The translations under genes and the position numbers were made by a program. The notes beneath the pieces were generated by a model. The model did not search any database. It was given only the letters and a program-made list of their open reading frames with translations, and was not told the DNA's origin. A stretch of DNA of 64,000 bases from Bacteroidota bacterium (lineage in GTDB: Bacteria > Bacteroidota > Bacteroidia > AKYH767-A > OLB10): positions 12,643-76,642 of the forward strand of contig JADKJB010000017.1 of NCBI GenBank assembly GCA_016722525.1, read 5' to 3'. Positions 1 through 8,926 of the stretch are shown here, in pieces (within the stretch, counting starts at the first letter, position 1; every line of letters begins with the position of its first letter).

Positions 1-346
1 ACTCGAAAGTGCAAGCACTATTTCCCGGAGCAGACACAACAAAATCAGATGAAATAAGTGTAAGCGTTTCGGTGGCGTACCAAACTAATGGATTAGCAAG
101 ATTTGCAGGGTCATTAACATAAACACCAAGAAACATTGAAGCATCCAAAGGAGCGGTAGGCGCAATAGTAGAATCACAATATCTGTAAACAATTAGTTTT
201 ACATTATAAAAAGCACCGCCTGTAATTGCACCATCATATTGGTAGGTCAACTCCCCTCCCATTAAATGAGTTGCTTTACAAGAAGAGGAAAGAAAACATC
301 CAGCTAAAACTGTTAAACAGAAGAAACAACAAAATTTTCTTAACAT
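1..346 (-). CDS. N-terminal part of a secreted Bacteroidota surface protein (partial)
   Basis: The minus strand is open from an ATG at 344-346 to the window edge (about 115 codons, C-terminus missing). It begins with a hydrophobic signal peptide with a lipobox-like Cys stretch (VLAGCFLSSSCKA), followed by ATHLMGGELTYQYDG and then NVKLIVYRYCDST. That HLMGGELTY...VYRYC opening is typical of large Bacteroidota surface proteins with PKD repeats and a gliding-motility or T9SS C-terminal domain. The family call is from memory of this signature; the domains that would prove it lie outside the window. Confidence 0.7.
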   Translation of the reverse strand, partial: MLRKFCCFFCLTVLAGCFLSSSCKATHLMGGELTYQYDGAITGGAFYNVKLIVYRYCDSTIAPTAPLDASMFLGVYVNDPANLANPLVWYATETLTLISSDFVVSAPGNSACTFE

Positions 347-436
347 TACGCTTTAAAGTAATTACCCTGCTAATTTAAAGATTATCACCTTATCAATTGT
401 CATTTATTGGTAATTAATGAATTATGAGGTTTGAGC

Positions 437-1627
437 CTACTTTTTAGAGGGAGGGATTTGCAATAAAGAAGTTGCAGAAATAATTTCACTCAATGCTGAA
501 TAAAGGGTATCAAGATCGGCCTGAGAGTTGAATGCGTTGATAGAATACCGCAAGTAAAATCTCCCATTTCCTCTGGTAACGGGAATTTCAATTTTATACT
601 TATTAAATAGCAACTTATATAACTGCTCGGGTTCAGAGGTTAAAATTGGTATACTGAACAATTGTCCAAGAAATTCATCAGTTATAGGGGAAATGGGTTG
701 TGTACCGAGCAAATCACAAAACCGGACAGCATTTTCATTTACTAATTTTCTGCACTTACTTCTTACATCATCCCAGTTATTTTCATTCATAAATTCAATT
801 GCTTTTGGAATGGTTAAATATGCTGAAAAGTCACGTGTTCCATTGAACTGATGATAATCGATGAAGCGGGAAGCGGAAGGATTGTCACTTTCATAACCCC
901 AGCTAATAATAAGTGGATCCAAATCATTTTGATATTTTTTATGTGCATATAAAAATGAACTTCCTTTGGGAGTCAACATCCATTTGTGGCATGCTCCGGT
1001 ATAAAAATCCGCTTTCAATTGTTTCAGATCCAGCATCACATGTCCGGGAGCGTGAGCTCCATCAACTATAGTAATTAAACCAAGTTCTTTAGCCTTATCA
1101 CATATTTCATTTACAGGAAGGACAAGTCCGGTGGAGCTGGTAATATGGCTAATAAAAATCGCTCTTGTATTGACCGTGTATCCTTTAAAAAATTGCTCAA
1201 TTATCTCCTCTTTCGATTGGATAGGAAGTGATATTGGTTGACGTATATACTGAGCTTTATGCAAACCACAATAATACTTCCAAGTACGATCCATGGCACC
1301 ATATTCGAGATTTGTGGAAAGTATTTCATCTCCTTCATTTAAATTCAGGTTTCTTGCAACAATATTAAAAGCATGAGTTGGATTAGGCACGAAGACCAGA
1401 TCATCAGAATCGCAATTAATATACTCTGCAAGAGCCTGCCGAGCTTGCTTCATATATACTAAACCGTTAATAGCAATAAATTGCACAGGTTCCGTTTCTA
1501 ATTCGTACTGCCAATTCAAATAATTTTCAAAAATCGGTTTAGGGCATGCGCCGAAGGAACCAAAGTTCAGGTAAGTGATATCCGGATTGAGTAGAAATTG
1601 GGATTTTAGATGAGCCAATGTTTTCAT
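437..1627 (-). CDS. Class V aminotransferase (isopenicillin-N-epimerase-like, PLP-dependent)
   Basis: A protein of about 396 aa with the fold-type I PLP enzyme layout. It has an N-terminal YLNFGSFGACPKP substrate loop, VFVPNPTHAFNIVARNL, the Asp motif in TIVDGAHAPGH, and the Schiff-base lysine in GACHKWMLTPKG. The family includes cysteine desulfurases and isopenicillin N epimerase-like enzymes; the real substrate cannot be read from sequence. I chose the ATG at 1627 (MKTLAHLKSQ); an in-frame TTG lies at 1648. It is transcribed away from the pigment cluster and is probably not part of it. Confidence 0.85.
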   Translation of the reverse strand: MKTLAHLKSQFLLNPDITYLNFGSFGACPKPIFENYLNWQYELETEPVQFIAINGLVYMKQARQALAEYINCDSDDLVFVPNPTHAFNIVARNLNLNEGDEILSTNLEYGAMDRTWKYYCGLHKAQYIRQPISLPIQSKEEIIEQFFKGYTVNTRAIFISHITSSTGLVLPVNEICDKAKELGLITIVDGAHAPGHVMLDLKQLKADFYTGACHKWMLTPKGSSFLYAHKKYQNDLDPLIISWGYESDNPSASRFIDYHQFNGTRDFSAYLTIPKAIEFMNENNWDDVRSKCRKLVNENAVRFCDLLGTQPISPITDEFLGQLFSIPILTSEPEQLYKLLFNKYKIEIPVTRGNGRFYLRYSINAFNSQADLDTLYSALSEIISATSLLQIPPSKK

Positions 1628-1759
1628 ATTTCGCTGGATAGGTATCAATTTAGAAAACTCAAATGTACTATTTACCGCGACGCTAATTTGGCTATAGATT
1701 TTTAATTTTGAATTAATATGCTGATCTTTACGCCATTAAAATCATTTCACTTTACTTTT

Positions 1760-2065
1760 ATGAGCAACAACGACATCTTGAAAAAACTACGGGTAGCATT
1801 GGAATTAAGAGATGCTGACATCATTCATATTTTAAGTCTGGAAGATTTTAAAATCAGCAAAACCGAGTTAAGTGCTTTTTTCAGAACCGAGGATCACCCT
1901 AACTATAAACCTTGCGGGGATCAAATTTTGAGAAAATTTTTAAATGGATTAGTTACTTTCAAGAGGGGAGCGCGTGCAAGTAAAAAGAACAGGAATAAAT
2001 ATTCTGCAAACTTTGGCAGTAATCAGATATTCAATTTATGTTTTCAATACCACTGTCTTCTTTAG
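1760..2065 (+). CDS. DUF1456 (YehS-like) protein
   Basis: MSNNDILKKLRVALELRDADIIHIL followed by KISKTELSAFFRTEDHPNY and CGDQILRKFLNGL is one full DUF1456 repeat, the unit found twice in E. coli YehS. The function of the family is unknown. The open frame extends upstream to 1718, but the conserved domain begins at the ATG at 1760, so I start there. The C-terminus after KRGARASKKN looks unconserved and may be altered by an indel. It is a single-domain version of about 101 aa. Confidence 0.75.
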   Translation: MSNNDILKKLRVALELRDADIIHILSLEDFKISKTELSAFFRTEDHPNYKPCGDQILRKFLNGLVTFKRGARASKKNRNKYSANFGSNQIFNLCFQYHCLL

Positions 2066-2081
2066 TAAATACCTCTTAAAA

Positions 2082-2115
2082 TTGCTTAAATATCTAAATT
2101 TTTAGCCTATTTTTG
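2082..2115 (+). promoter_or_regulatory. Candidate Bacteroidota promoter for the pigment operon
   Basis: TATTTTTG at 2108-2115 matches the Bacteroidota -7 consensus TAnnTTTG. A TTG at 2082-2084 lies about 23 bases upstream, where the -33 element is expected. The predicted transcription start would be near 2122, about 60 bases before the lyase ATG. Such boxes occur by chance in AT-rich DNA, so this rests mainly on its position before the first gene of a long co-directional run. Confidence 0.45.
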
Positions 2116-2185
2116 CCGACTCTTTAAAAGAGATTAAAAACCTTTGTTTTTTTAAATTTAAAAATCACCTATTCGCCCCTTAATT

Positions 2186-3730
2186 ATGATTGATATTGGT
2201 GATAAGCCATTGAAATTAAGCGACATGCACAATGTTGTTTTAAATAAACAACAAATTAAACTTTCCAGGAAAGCACTTCTCAAAGTAGAAAAAAGCCATG
2301 CTTTCCTGAATACATTTTCAAAAGGCAAGCTCATATACGGTATCAATACGGGTTTTGGGCCCATGGCGCAATACAAAATTAAAGATCAGGATCTCAGACA
2401 GTTGCAGTACAATCTGATACGAAGTCATTGTTCAGGCACAGGTAATTTGCTTTCAGTTATGGATGTCCGATCTTTAATGGTTGTTCGTCTGTCGTCATTG
2501 ATGCAAGGATTTTCAGGAGTCAATTCCCAGCTGGTACATTTACTTAAAGATCTCATTAACAAAGAAATATACCCATGTATTTTTGCACATGGGGGTGTAG
2601 GAGCCAGTGGAGACCTGGTTCAACTGGCCCATTTGGCTCTGGCGCTGATTGGTGAGGGAGAAGTTTGGTACAAGGGAAAAATTGTTTCGGCAGCTGCAGC
2701 ATTCAAAAAAGAAAATCTTAAACCACTTTTTATTCATAAGCGCGAAGGTATTGCCATCTTAAATGGCACTTCGGTGATGACCGGTATAGGGGCAATTAAT
2801 ATTTTACAATCCAGGCAATTAGTGAATTGGTCGGTTATTTTTTCCACAATTATTAATGAATTGTTGGAAGCCTTTGACGATCATTTTTCACAAGAACTGA
2901 ATATGTTAAAGCCACACGCCGGTCAACAAAAAGTTGCTGCTGCCATGCAATTGATCACTGCCAAAAGTAAACTTATTAAAAAGCGTTCAGAAGTACTTTA
3001 TCAGAGTAAAAATATTGAGAAGCAGGATGTACTTACCGAAAAAGTTCAGGAATATTATTCATTACGATGCGTTCCGCAGATTCTAGGTCCGGTATTAGAT
3101 ACTGTAAATTATGCGGAAAGTGTGATCATGAATGAAGTGAATTCCGTGAATGACAATCCAATCATCGACCACAACAACCAGGATGTATATCATGGCGGCA
3201 ATTTTCATGGCGACTATGTTTCACTGGAGATGGATAAATTAAAAATCGCCATAACAAAACTTGCAATGCTGGCAGAAAGGCAATTAAATTATTTACTCAA
3301 CGATAAACTCAATCAGAAGCTTACTCCATTTTTAAACCTGGGCGTACTAGGTCTCAATTACGGTATGCAAGGAATGCAGTTCACCGCAACTTCCACCGTT
3401 GCGGAATGTCAAACGCTATCAATGCCTGCCTACATCCATAGCATTCCAAATAACAACGACAATCAGGATATAGTGAGTATGGGAACGAATGCAGCCATGA
3501 TTACCAGGCGAGTGATTGAAAACGCATTTGAGGTAATGGCTATTCATGCAATTGCAGTGGTACAAGCAGTAGATGTTGTAGGCTGTTCCAACAAATTATC
3601 TCCCATTTCAAAAAACATTTATCGTCAGCTTCGTGAAGTTTGTCCGGCCATTCAAGAAGACAAACCCATTTACAAAAAGATAGCAGCTGTTAAAGAATAT
3701 TTGTTGAACGAAAAAATTAATTTACTTTAA
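2186..3730 (+). CDS. Tyrosine ammonia-lyase, flexirubin type (HAL/PAL/TAL family)
   Basis: A 514-aa MIO-dependent lyase. Ala140-Ser141-Gly142 in GGVGASGDLVQLAH form the MIO cofactor, and Tyr51 in YGINTGFGP is the catalytic loop tyrosine. NDNPI and SIPNNNDNQDIVSMGTN complete the active site. The selectivity loop reads NLIRSHCSGTG, very close to the Flavobacterium johnsoniae tyrosine ammonia-lyase as I recall it, as are the MAQY, YYSLRCVPQILGPV and HGGNFHGDY segments. I therefore infer tyrosine to 4-coumarate, the starter of flexirubin aryl polyenes, rather than histidine breakdown. No hut genes are nearby. It is the first gene of the co-directional cluster, 9 bases before fabG. Confidence 0.9.
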   Translation: MIDIGDKPLKLSDMHNVVLNKQQIKLSRKALLKVEKSHAFLNTFSKGKLIYGINTGFGPMAQYKIKDQDLRQLQYNLIRSHCSGTGNLLSVMDVRSLMVVRLSSLMQGFSGVNSQLVHLLKDLINKEIYPCIFAHGGVGASGDLVQLAHLALALIGEGEVWYKGKIVSAAAAFKKENLKPLFIHKREGIAILNGTSVMTGIGAINILQSRQLVNWSVIFSTIINELLEAFDDHFSQELNMLKPHAGQQKVAAAMQLITAKSKLIKKRSEVLYQSKNIEKQDVLTEKVQEYYSLRCVPQILGPVLDTVNYAESVIMNEVNSVNDNPIIDHNNQDVYHGGNFHGDYVSLEMDKLKIAITKLAMLAERQLNYLLNDKLNQKLTPFLNLGVLGLNYGMQGMQFTATSTVAECQTLSMPAYIHSIPNNNDNQDIVSMGTNAAMITRRVIENAFEVMAIHAIAVVQAVDVVGCSNKLSPISKNIYRQLREVCPAIQEDKPIYKKIAAVKEYLLNEKINLL

Positions 3731-3738
3731 AAACATTC

Positions 3739-4473
3739 TTGAGAGTGAAATACGCATTAGTCACAGGAGGATCAAGAGGTATAGGTCGTGCCATTTGCAT
3801 TAAGCTTGCATCAATGGGATATAATATTTTATTGAATTACAGAAGCAATGATGAACAAGCTCAAAAAAGCAAAGAAGCGATTGAAATTACGGGTGTTGAA
3901 TGTGAATTTTTAAAATTTGATGTTTCAGATAAAAATCAGGTGGATACAGTTGTTGGAGGATGGATTGAAAACAATAAAGAAAAAACAATAGAAATATTAG
4001 TAAACAATGCGGGTGTAAGAGAGGATAATTTATTGATGTGGATGACTGATACACAATGGAAAAATGTCATAGCAACCAACCTCGATTCATTTTACTTTAT
4101 CACCCGTCATATTGTAGCTCAGATGCTGGCAAAAAGGTATGGCAGAATCATCAATGTAGTTTCCTTGTCGGGAATTAAAGGTATGGCAGGCCAAACCAAC
4201 TATTCGGCGGCCAAGGCCGGATTAATCGGCGCCACTAAAGCACTAGCTCAAGAGGTGGCCAGAAGGGGAGTAACAGTCAATGCGGTTGCTCCGGGTTTTA
4301 TTGAAACAGAGATGACAGCCGGGCTGGACGAAAAAACCTTGTCGGCTCTGGTACCTATGAAACGATTCGGCAAAGCTGAAGAAGTGGCTGAAGCAGTTGG
4401 ATTTTTTGCTTCAACAGGATCTGCTTACATCACCGGAGAAGTACTAAATATCAATGGGGGGTTGTATTCATAG
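3739..4473 (+). CDS. fabG: 3-oxoacyl-ACP reductase (FabG-type SDR)
   Basis: A 244-aa short-chain dehydrogenase. TGGSRGIG at residues 9-16 binds NADPH, NNAG follows near residue 90, the catalytic Ser is in VVSLSG, and Tyr155 and Lys159 are in YSAAK. The C-terminus SAYITGEVLNINGGLYS is FabG-like. It should reduce the 3-keto group in each polyene extension cycle. The start is a TTG at 3739, 9 bases after the lyase stop, because no in-frame ATG precedes the nucleotide-binding strand. Its place in the cluster suggests a pathway-specific reductase rather than the housekeeping FabG. Confidence 0.9.
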   Translation: MRVKYALVTGGSRGIGRAICIKLASMGYNILLNYRSNDEQAQKSKEAIEITGVECEFLKFDVSDKNQVDTVVGGWIENNKEKTIEILVNNAGVREDNLLMWMTDTQWKNVIATNLDSFYFITRHIVAQMLAKRYGRIINVVSLSGIKGMAGQTNYSAAKAGLIGATKALAQEVARRGVTVNAVAPGFIETEMTAGLDEKTLSALVPMKRFGKAEEVAEAVGFFASTGSAYITGEVLNINGGLYS

Positions 4474-4508
4474 TTGAAAAAAGAAGAAATTAGATTATAT
4501 TTGTTGTG

Positions 4509-5734
4509 ATGAACAGAGTTGTTATCACTGGTTTAGGGATATATTCGTGTATCGGTAAAAATTTGGATGATGTTAGAGATTCCCTTTACCTTGGTAAATC
4601 AGGGGTTATACTTGACCCTGCGCGTAAAGAATTCGGATACCGATCAGGTCTCACAGGTTTTGTGGAACGGCCGGCATTGAAAGGAATTCTTGACCGAAGG
4701 GCAAGGATCATGCTTCCTGAGCAAGGGGAATTCGCTTTATGGCAACGTTGGAAGCGTTGAAACAAGCGGGTATTGATGATGATTATCTTGACAGTAATGA
4801 AATAGGGGTTATTTACGGAAATGACAGTTCAGCAAAACCGGTGATGGATGCGATTGACATTATCAGAGACAAAAAAGATACGCTGCTGGTAGGTTCCGGA
4901 TCAGTTTTCCAAACAATGAACTCAACTGTGACTATGAATCTGGCTACTATATTCAGATTCAAAGGAATTAATTATACACTAAGTGCAGCCTGTGCAAGTG
5001 GATCACATGCGATAGGCACTGCTTATCACTTTATTAAAACCGGCTTACAGGATATGATTGTTTGTGGTGGAGCTCAGGAAATCAATATTTTTTCGATGGG
5101 GAATTTCGATGCGCTATCAGCCTTCTCTATCCGGGAAAATGATCCTACCAAAGCATCCCGCCCATTCGATCGTGACAGGGATGGACTAGTTCCTAGTGGC
5201 GGCGCCGCAACAGTTATTATTGAAAGCCTGGATTCGGCATTAAAAAGAGGCGCTACGATATTAGGCGAAATTATTGGATACGGTTTCTCATCCAATGGAG
5301 GCCACATTTCAAACCCAACAGTTGACGGGCCGGCGAAATCAATTTCAAGATGCCTCAAAGAATCAGGACTCAAAGCTTCTGAGATTGATTATATAAATGC
5401 ACATGCCACTTCCACTCCTATTGGTGATGCTAAAGAAGCAAAAGCCATAGATGCAGTTTTTGGTGATGCAAGGCCACCGGTAAGTTCAACAAAATCAATG
5501 ACCGGACATGAATGCTGGATGTCGGGAGCAAGTGAAATTGTATATTCAATGCTTATGATGAGAGATGGATTTGTTGCTCCTAATATCAATTTTGAAAATC
5601 CCGATGAAGATTCAGCAAAATTAAATATCATCAGTAAAACTCTTGAAAAAAATATTAATGTGTTTCTTTCTAACTCCTTTGGTTTTGGCGGAACCAACTC
5701 ATCATTGATTGTTAGAAAAGGCTTAATAGAGTAA
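4509..5734 (+). CDS. Beta-ketoacyl-ACP synthase, split by one indel near 4738
   Basis: Two overlapping frames make one ketosynthase of about 408 aa. The first (4509-4760) carries MNRVVITGLGIYSCIG, and the second (from 4739) resumes with MATLEALKQAG. Adding one A to TTATGG near 4738 restores a normal KS. The active-site triad is visible: Cys in SAACASGSH, His in NAHATSTPIGD, His in STKSMTGHECWMSGASE. It is a FabB/FabF-type condensing enzyme, probably one of the chain-extending ketosynthases. A GTG lies one codon upstream of the chosen ATG. An ACP follows 10 bases later. Confidence 0.85.
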
Positions 5735-5744
5735 ATAGAAAAAA

Positions 5745-5993
5745 ATGGAACTAGTAGAAATTATAAGTAAGATTAATTATTTCTTAGTTGAAGAATTCGA
5801 GGTTGAACCCGAAATGATAATACCTGCTTCCAACTTAAGGGATACACTGGAACTTGACAGTCTCGATTACATCGACCTGGTAGTAGTAATTGAAAGTAAT
5901 TTTGGATTTAAGGTTAAAGCTGAAGATTTTTCAGAAATTATTACTTTTCAGGATTTCTATGATTACGTTGAAAAAAAATTAGCTGCTAAATAA
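5745..5993 (+). CDS. Acyl carrier protein
   Basis: An 82-aa acidic four-helix protein with the phosphopantetheine serine in LELDSLDYIDLVVVIE and a downstream FGFKVKAEDFSEIITFQDFYDYVEKK helix. It should carry the growing chain or the aryl starter as a thioester after AcpS (46036) attaches the prosthetic group. It lies between a ketosynthase and an acyltransferase, 2 bases before the latter. It is one of three ACPs in the cluster and the most divergent of them. Confidence 0.92.
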   Translation: MELVEIISKINYFLVEEFEVEPEMIIPASNLRDTLELDSLDYIDLVVVIESNFGFKVKAEDFSEIITFQDFYDYVEKKLAAK

Positions 5994-5995
5994 TA

Positions 5996-6873
5996 ATGCC
6001 ACAATGGCAAGGAAAATCAAAAGGGACATCTGCCGGTTATCGGATATTTGTATTCCTTATTAAAACATTTGGAACAGGTGGAGCATATATACTTCTAAGG
6101 TTTGTGTCCTTATATTATTTCTGCTTCTCGGCTGCTACATCGCGACCAATATTTGCCCTGTATAACAACAAGTTTCAGTTCAGCAAAATTAAGTCGTTAA
6201 AATTGCTGTATCGGAATTACTACACATTAGGTCAGACCTTAATCGACAAAGTTGCATTAATGTCGGGTGTTAAAACAAATTTTACGTTTGAATTTGATGG
6301 TGAAGATCATTTGAGGAAAATGATCTCATTACAAAAAGGAGGATTGTTGTTAAGCGGACATTTAGGAAATTGGGAAGCCGCAGGTCAATTATTAAAACGG
6401 CTCCAAACCAGAATACACATTGTGATGTATGATGGTGAGGATGCACAGATTAAAAAATACATGGAAGAAGTAACGGGTGAAAAAACTTTTAATATCATTT
6501 ATATCAAACAGGATTTGACTCATATTTTTGAAATAAACCAGGCATTATCATCAAATGAAATTGTGTGTATGCATGCCGACAGATTTCGTCCGGGAAACAA
6601 AACACTTCGTGCTAATTTTTTTGGGAAACCCGCTCAATTTCCTGAAGGTCCTTTCCTGCTTGCTTCCAGACTTCAGGTCCCTGTAGCCTATGTGTATGCT
6701 TTCAAAGAAACAGCACAGCATTACCATTTCTATTCAACCCCCATAAAGCTTTATGATAAAAAAATGGCGATACTATGCAAACTGTGCTTAATGATTACAG
6801 CAGCAGTTTGGAGTTGATGACTCGAAAATATCCCACACAATGGTTTAATTATTATGATTTTTGGCAAGCATGA
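5996..6873 (+). CDS. LpxL/HtrB-family lipid acyltransferase, frameshifted at 6758-6764
   Basis: SGHLGNWEAAGQLL holds the H-x4-E active-site motif of lauroyl/myristoyl acyltransferases, preceded by an N-terminal membrane segment (AYILLRFVSLYYFCFSA). The uncorrected frame stops at 6817. Adding one A to the A7 run at 6758-6764 gives the typical C-terminus TRKYPTQWFNYYDFWQA, ending at 6873. The stop then overlaps the next ATG (ATGA), as expected for translational coupling. Aryl polyene clusters usually hold one such enzyme, thought to move the acyl chain to a lipid or hydroxyl acceptor. It is one of three candidates here for forming the flexirubin ester. Confidence 0.85.
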
Positions 6874-7297
6874 TTGTATTAGCACACGGAAGTGAAATAA
6901 TTGATTATTTGCCACAACGTCCTCCTGTGGTGATGATCGACAAATTGATTTATTCGGGCAGCGACAAAACGGTTTCAGGTTTAATGATTGATGCAATGAA
7001 TATTTTCACTGTGAATGGTCATTTTCTGAAAGCGGACTTGTTGAAAATATTGCACAAACAGCAGCTGCGGGTGTAGGATATATTTGCAAAATAGAAAACA
7101 GAAAAGTTCCTGTTGGATTTATTGCTTCTATCAGGGATCTTAAAATATACCAGCTGCCAGCAATAGGAACTGAAATCACTACTGAAACCGCTGTAACCAA
7201 TCAGGTAATGGGGATTAGCATTGTAAAAGGATCGGTATATCTGGGTGAATTACTTATTGCTGAATGTGAAATGAGAATTTTTGTAAAACCGGAATAG
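6870..7297 (+). CDS. 3-hydroxyacyl-ACP dehydratase (hotdog fold), frameshifted near 7022
   Basis: MIVLAHGSEIIDYLPQRPPVVMIDKLI is the start of a FabA/FabZ-like protein. The frame breaks at a T4 run (7022-7025); with one more T it reads GHFSESGLVENIAQTAAAGVGYICK and continues to the stop at 7295-7297 (about 142 aa). The GHF..SGLVENIAQTAA segment is the dehydratase active-site region as in aryl-polyene ApeI/ApeP-type proteins. It should dehydrate 3-hydroxyacyl-ACP to build the conjugated polyene. I start at the ATG overlapping the acyltransferase stop rather than the TTG at 6861. Confidence 0.82.
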
Positions 7298-7323
7298 TTT
7301 TTTAAAACATCAGTACAATTAAA

Positions 7324-7737
7324 ATGCTTACTACTCAAATAGAACATACCATCAGATTTAGCGAAGTAGATCCGTTGGGTATTGTATGGCATGGACATTA
7401 CATACGTTTTTTTGAAGATGGCAGAGAAGCATTTGGATCACAACACGGACTCGCCTACATGGACATTTACAGTCAGGGTTTTGTAGCGCCAGTTGTGAAT
7501 GTTAATTGCGATTATAAAAAATCGCTCGAGTATCGTGATAACATTGTGATTGAAACAACTTACATTTCGCATCCAGCTGCTAAAATTATATTTAATTATA
7601 AAATTTTTAAGACTGCAACCAAAGAATTAATTGCCTCCGGTACATCTATACAGGTATTTCTCGACAGTCAAAACAGGCAACTGCAACTGGTGAGTCCTGA
7701 TTTTTATGAAGCATGGAAAAAACAGCAGAGCTTGTAA
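7324..7737 (+). CDS. 4HBT-family acyl thioesterase
   Basis: A 137-aa hotdog protein. IRFSEVDPLGIVWHGHYIRFFEDGRE is the 4-hydroxybenzoyl-CoA thioesterase signature, with the catalytic Asp in VDPLG and the helix FFEDGRE. In aryl polyene clusters a protein of this type may release chains or edit stalled ACPs. Here it may hydrolyse the finished polyene or clear wrong starters; which one is not shown by sequence. It starts 26 bases after the dehydratase. Confidence 0.88.
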   Translation: MLTTQIEHTIRFSEVDPLGIVWHGHYIRFFEDGREAFGSQHGLAYMDIYSQGFVAPVVNVNCDYKKSLEYRDNIVIETTYISHPAAKIIFNYKIFKTATKELIASGTSIQVFLDSQNRQLQLVSPDFYEAWKKQQSL

Positions 7738-7751
7738 AGCCTTTCACTATC

Positions 7752-8903
7752 ATGAATGAGGTTATAGTTGAATCATACAATATCATCACGGGGCTTGGTT
7801 CAACAGCTGCAACTAATTTTTCGATGATTCTTGATGGCAACAGCGGAGTTAAGTTACATCACCGCACTGATATTGATGACGAACCTGTTTGGGCCTCATT
7901 GATAGAAGAAGCTGATTTATTTCGACTTACAGAGTTCATTACCGAAGCTGAAAACTATACTAAATACGAAAAATTATTGATTGCCTCCATTCGGGATGCA
8001 GCCGGCAATACCAATGTAAATTTAAAATCAGCTGAAACAGTTTTTATTTTTTCCACTACCAAAGGAAATATTTCATTACTTGAAAATGAAGCTGTGTCAC
8101 CATCCCTAATAAAAAGAATCAGTCTTTCTCATTCTGCAAAAGTGGTAGCTGAATATTTTGGGAATACCAATGAACCGGTAGTGATTTCTAATGCTTGTAT
8201 TTCCGGAGTTGTTGCAATTATGGTTGCGAAAAGGCTTTTAAATGAAGGCAAATATAAAAATGCAATTGTTTGTGGTGCCGATGTTATAAGCAAATTTGTC
8301 TATTCGGGATTTAAGTCATTTCAGGCGTTAAGTGCAGGCAGATGTCATCCTTTTTCAGAAAATCGAGACGGGATAAATCTAGGTGAGGCTGCAGCAACAA
8401 TGATAGTATCGATAGCCGAAAAAGGTAATTCTATACCAGGCATTCGTATCCTGGAAGGCGCCATCAGCAATGATTCCAATCACATATCAGGACCATCGCG
8501 AACAGGTGATGAACTCAGCCATGCCATTGCAACTGCGATTCAATTATCGGGCATCAACCAACAAGATTTAGGATTTATTTCTGCACATGGCACCGCAACC
8601 ATGTATAATGATGAGATGGAAGCTAAAGCATTTTATTCGGCCGGCTTACATTCCATTCCTGTGAATAGCTTAAAAGGGTTTTTCGGCCACACTCTTGGTG
8701 CGGCTGGAATTGTTGAATCGGTGATAAGCATAAAATCCTTGTTACAAAACATGGTTGTTCCAACTGAGGGATTTACCCAATCAGGTGTTAGTGTTTCGAT
8801 TCATGTAAGCGATAAACCCATAAAGTTAAACGCCAACTACTTCTTAAAAACAGCATCCGGATTTGGAGGATGTAATGCCGCATTAGTGTTTTCAAAATCT
8901 TAA
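7752..8903 (+). CDS. Beta-ketoacyl-ACP synthase (second ketosynthase)
   Basis: About 383 aa from the ATG at 7752; the open frame also has an ATG at 7713 overlapping the thioesterase. The thiolase fold has all three catalytic residues: Cys149 in SNACISGVV, His in SAHGTATMYND, His in LKGFFGHTLGAAGIVES. The N-terminal half (ITGLGSTAATNFSMIL) is less conserved than in FabF. It resembles the second ketosynthase of aryl polyene operons, thought to act in starting or early elongation. It lies between the thioesterase and a methyltransferase. Confidence 0.87.
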   Translation: MNEVIVESYNIITGLGSTAATNFSMILDGNSGVKLHHRTDIDDEPVWASLIEEADLFRLTEFITEAENYTKYEKLLIASIRDAAGNTNVNLKSAETVFIFSTTKGNISLLENEAVSPSLIKRISLSHSAKVVAEYFGNTNEPVVISNACISGVVAIMVAKRLLNEGKYKNAIVCGADVISKFVYSGFKSFQALSAGRCHPFSENRDGINLGEAAATMIVSIAEKGNSIPGIRILEGAISNDSNHISGPSRTGDELSHAIATAIQLSGINQQDLGFISAHGTATMYNDEMEAKAFYSAGLHSIPVNSLKGFFGHTLGAAGIVESVISIKSLLQNMVVPTEGFTQSGVSVSIHVSDKPIKLNANYFLKTASGFGGCNAALVFSKS

Positions 8904-8926
8904 AATTGTTATCTTAAAATAGAATT

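Noticed and set aside
2186..3730. Histidine ammonia-lyase of histidine breakdown
   Set aside because: No hutU, hutI or hutG is nearby, and the protein matches the Flavobacterium tyrosine lyase segments I know. The pigment context also favours tyrosine.
4496..4503. TATATTTG promoter box before the first ketosynthase
   Set aside because: It matches TAnnTTTG but would start transcription at or inside the start codon, and the gene already lies within an operon.
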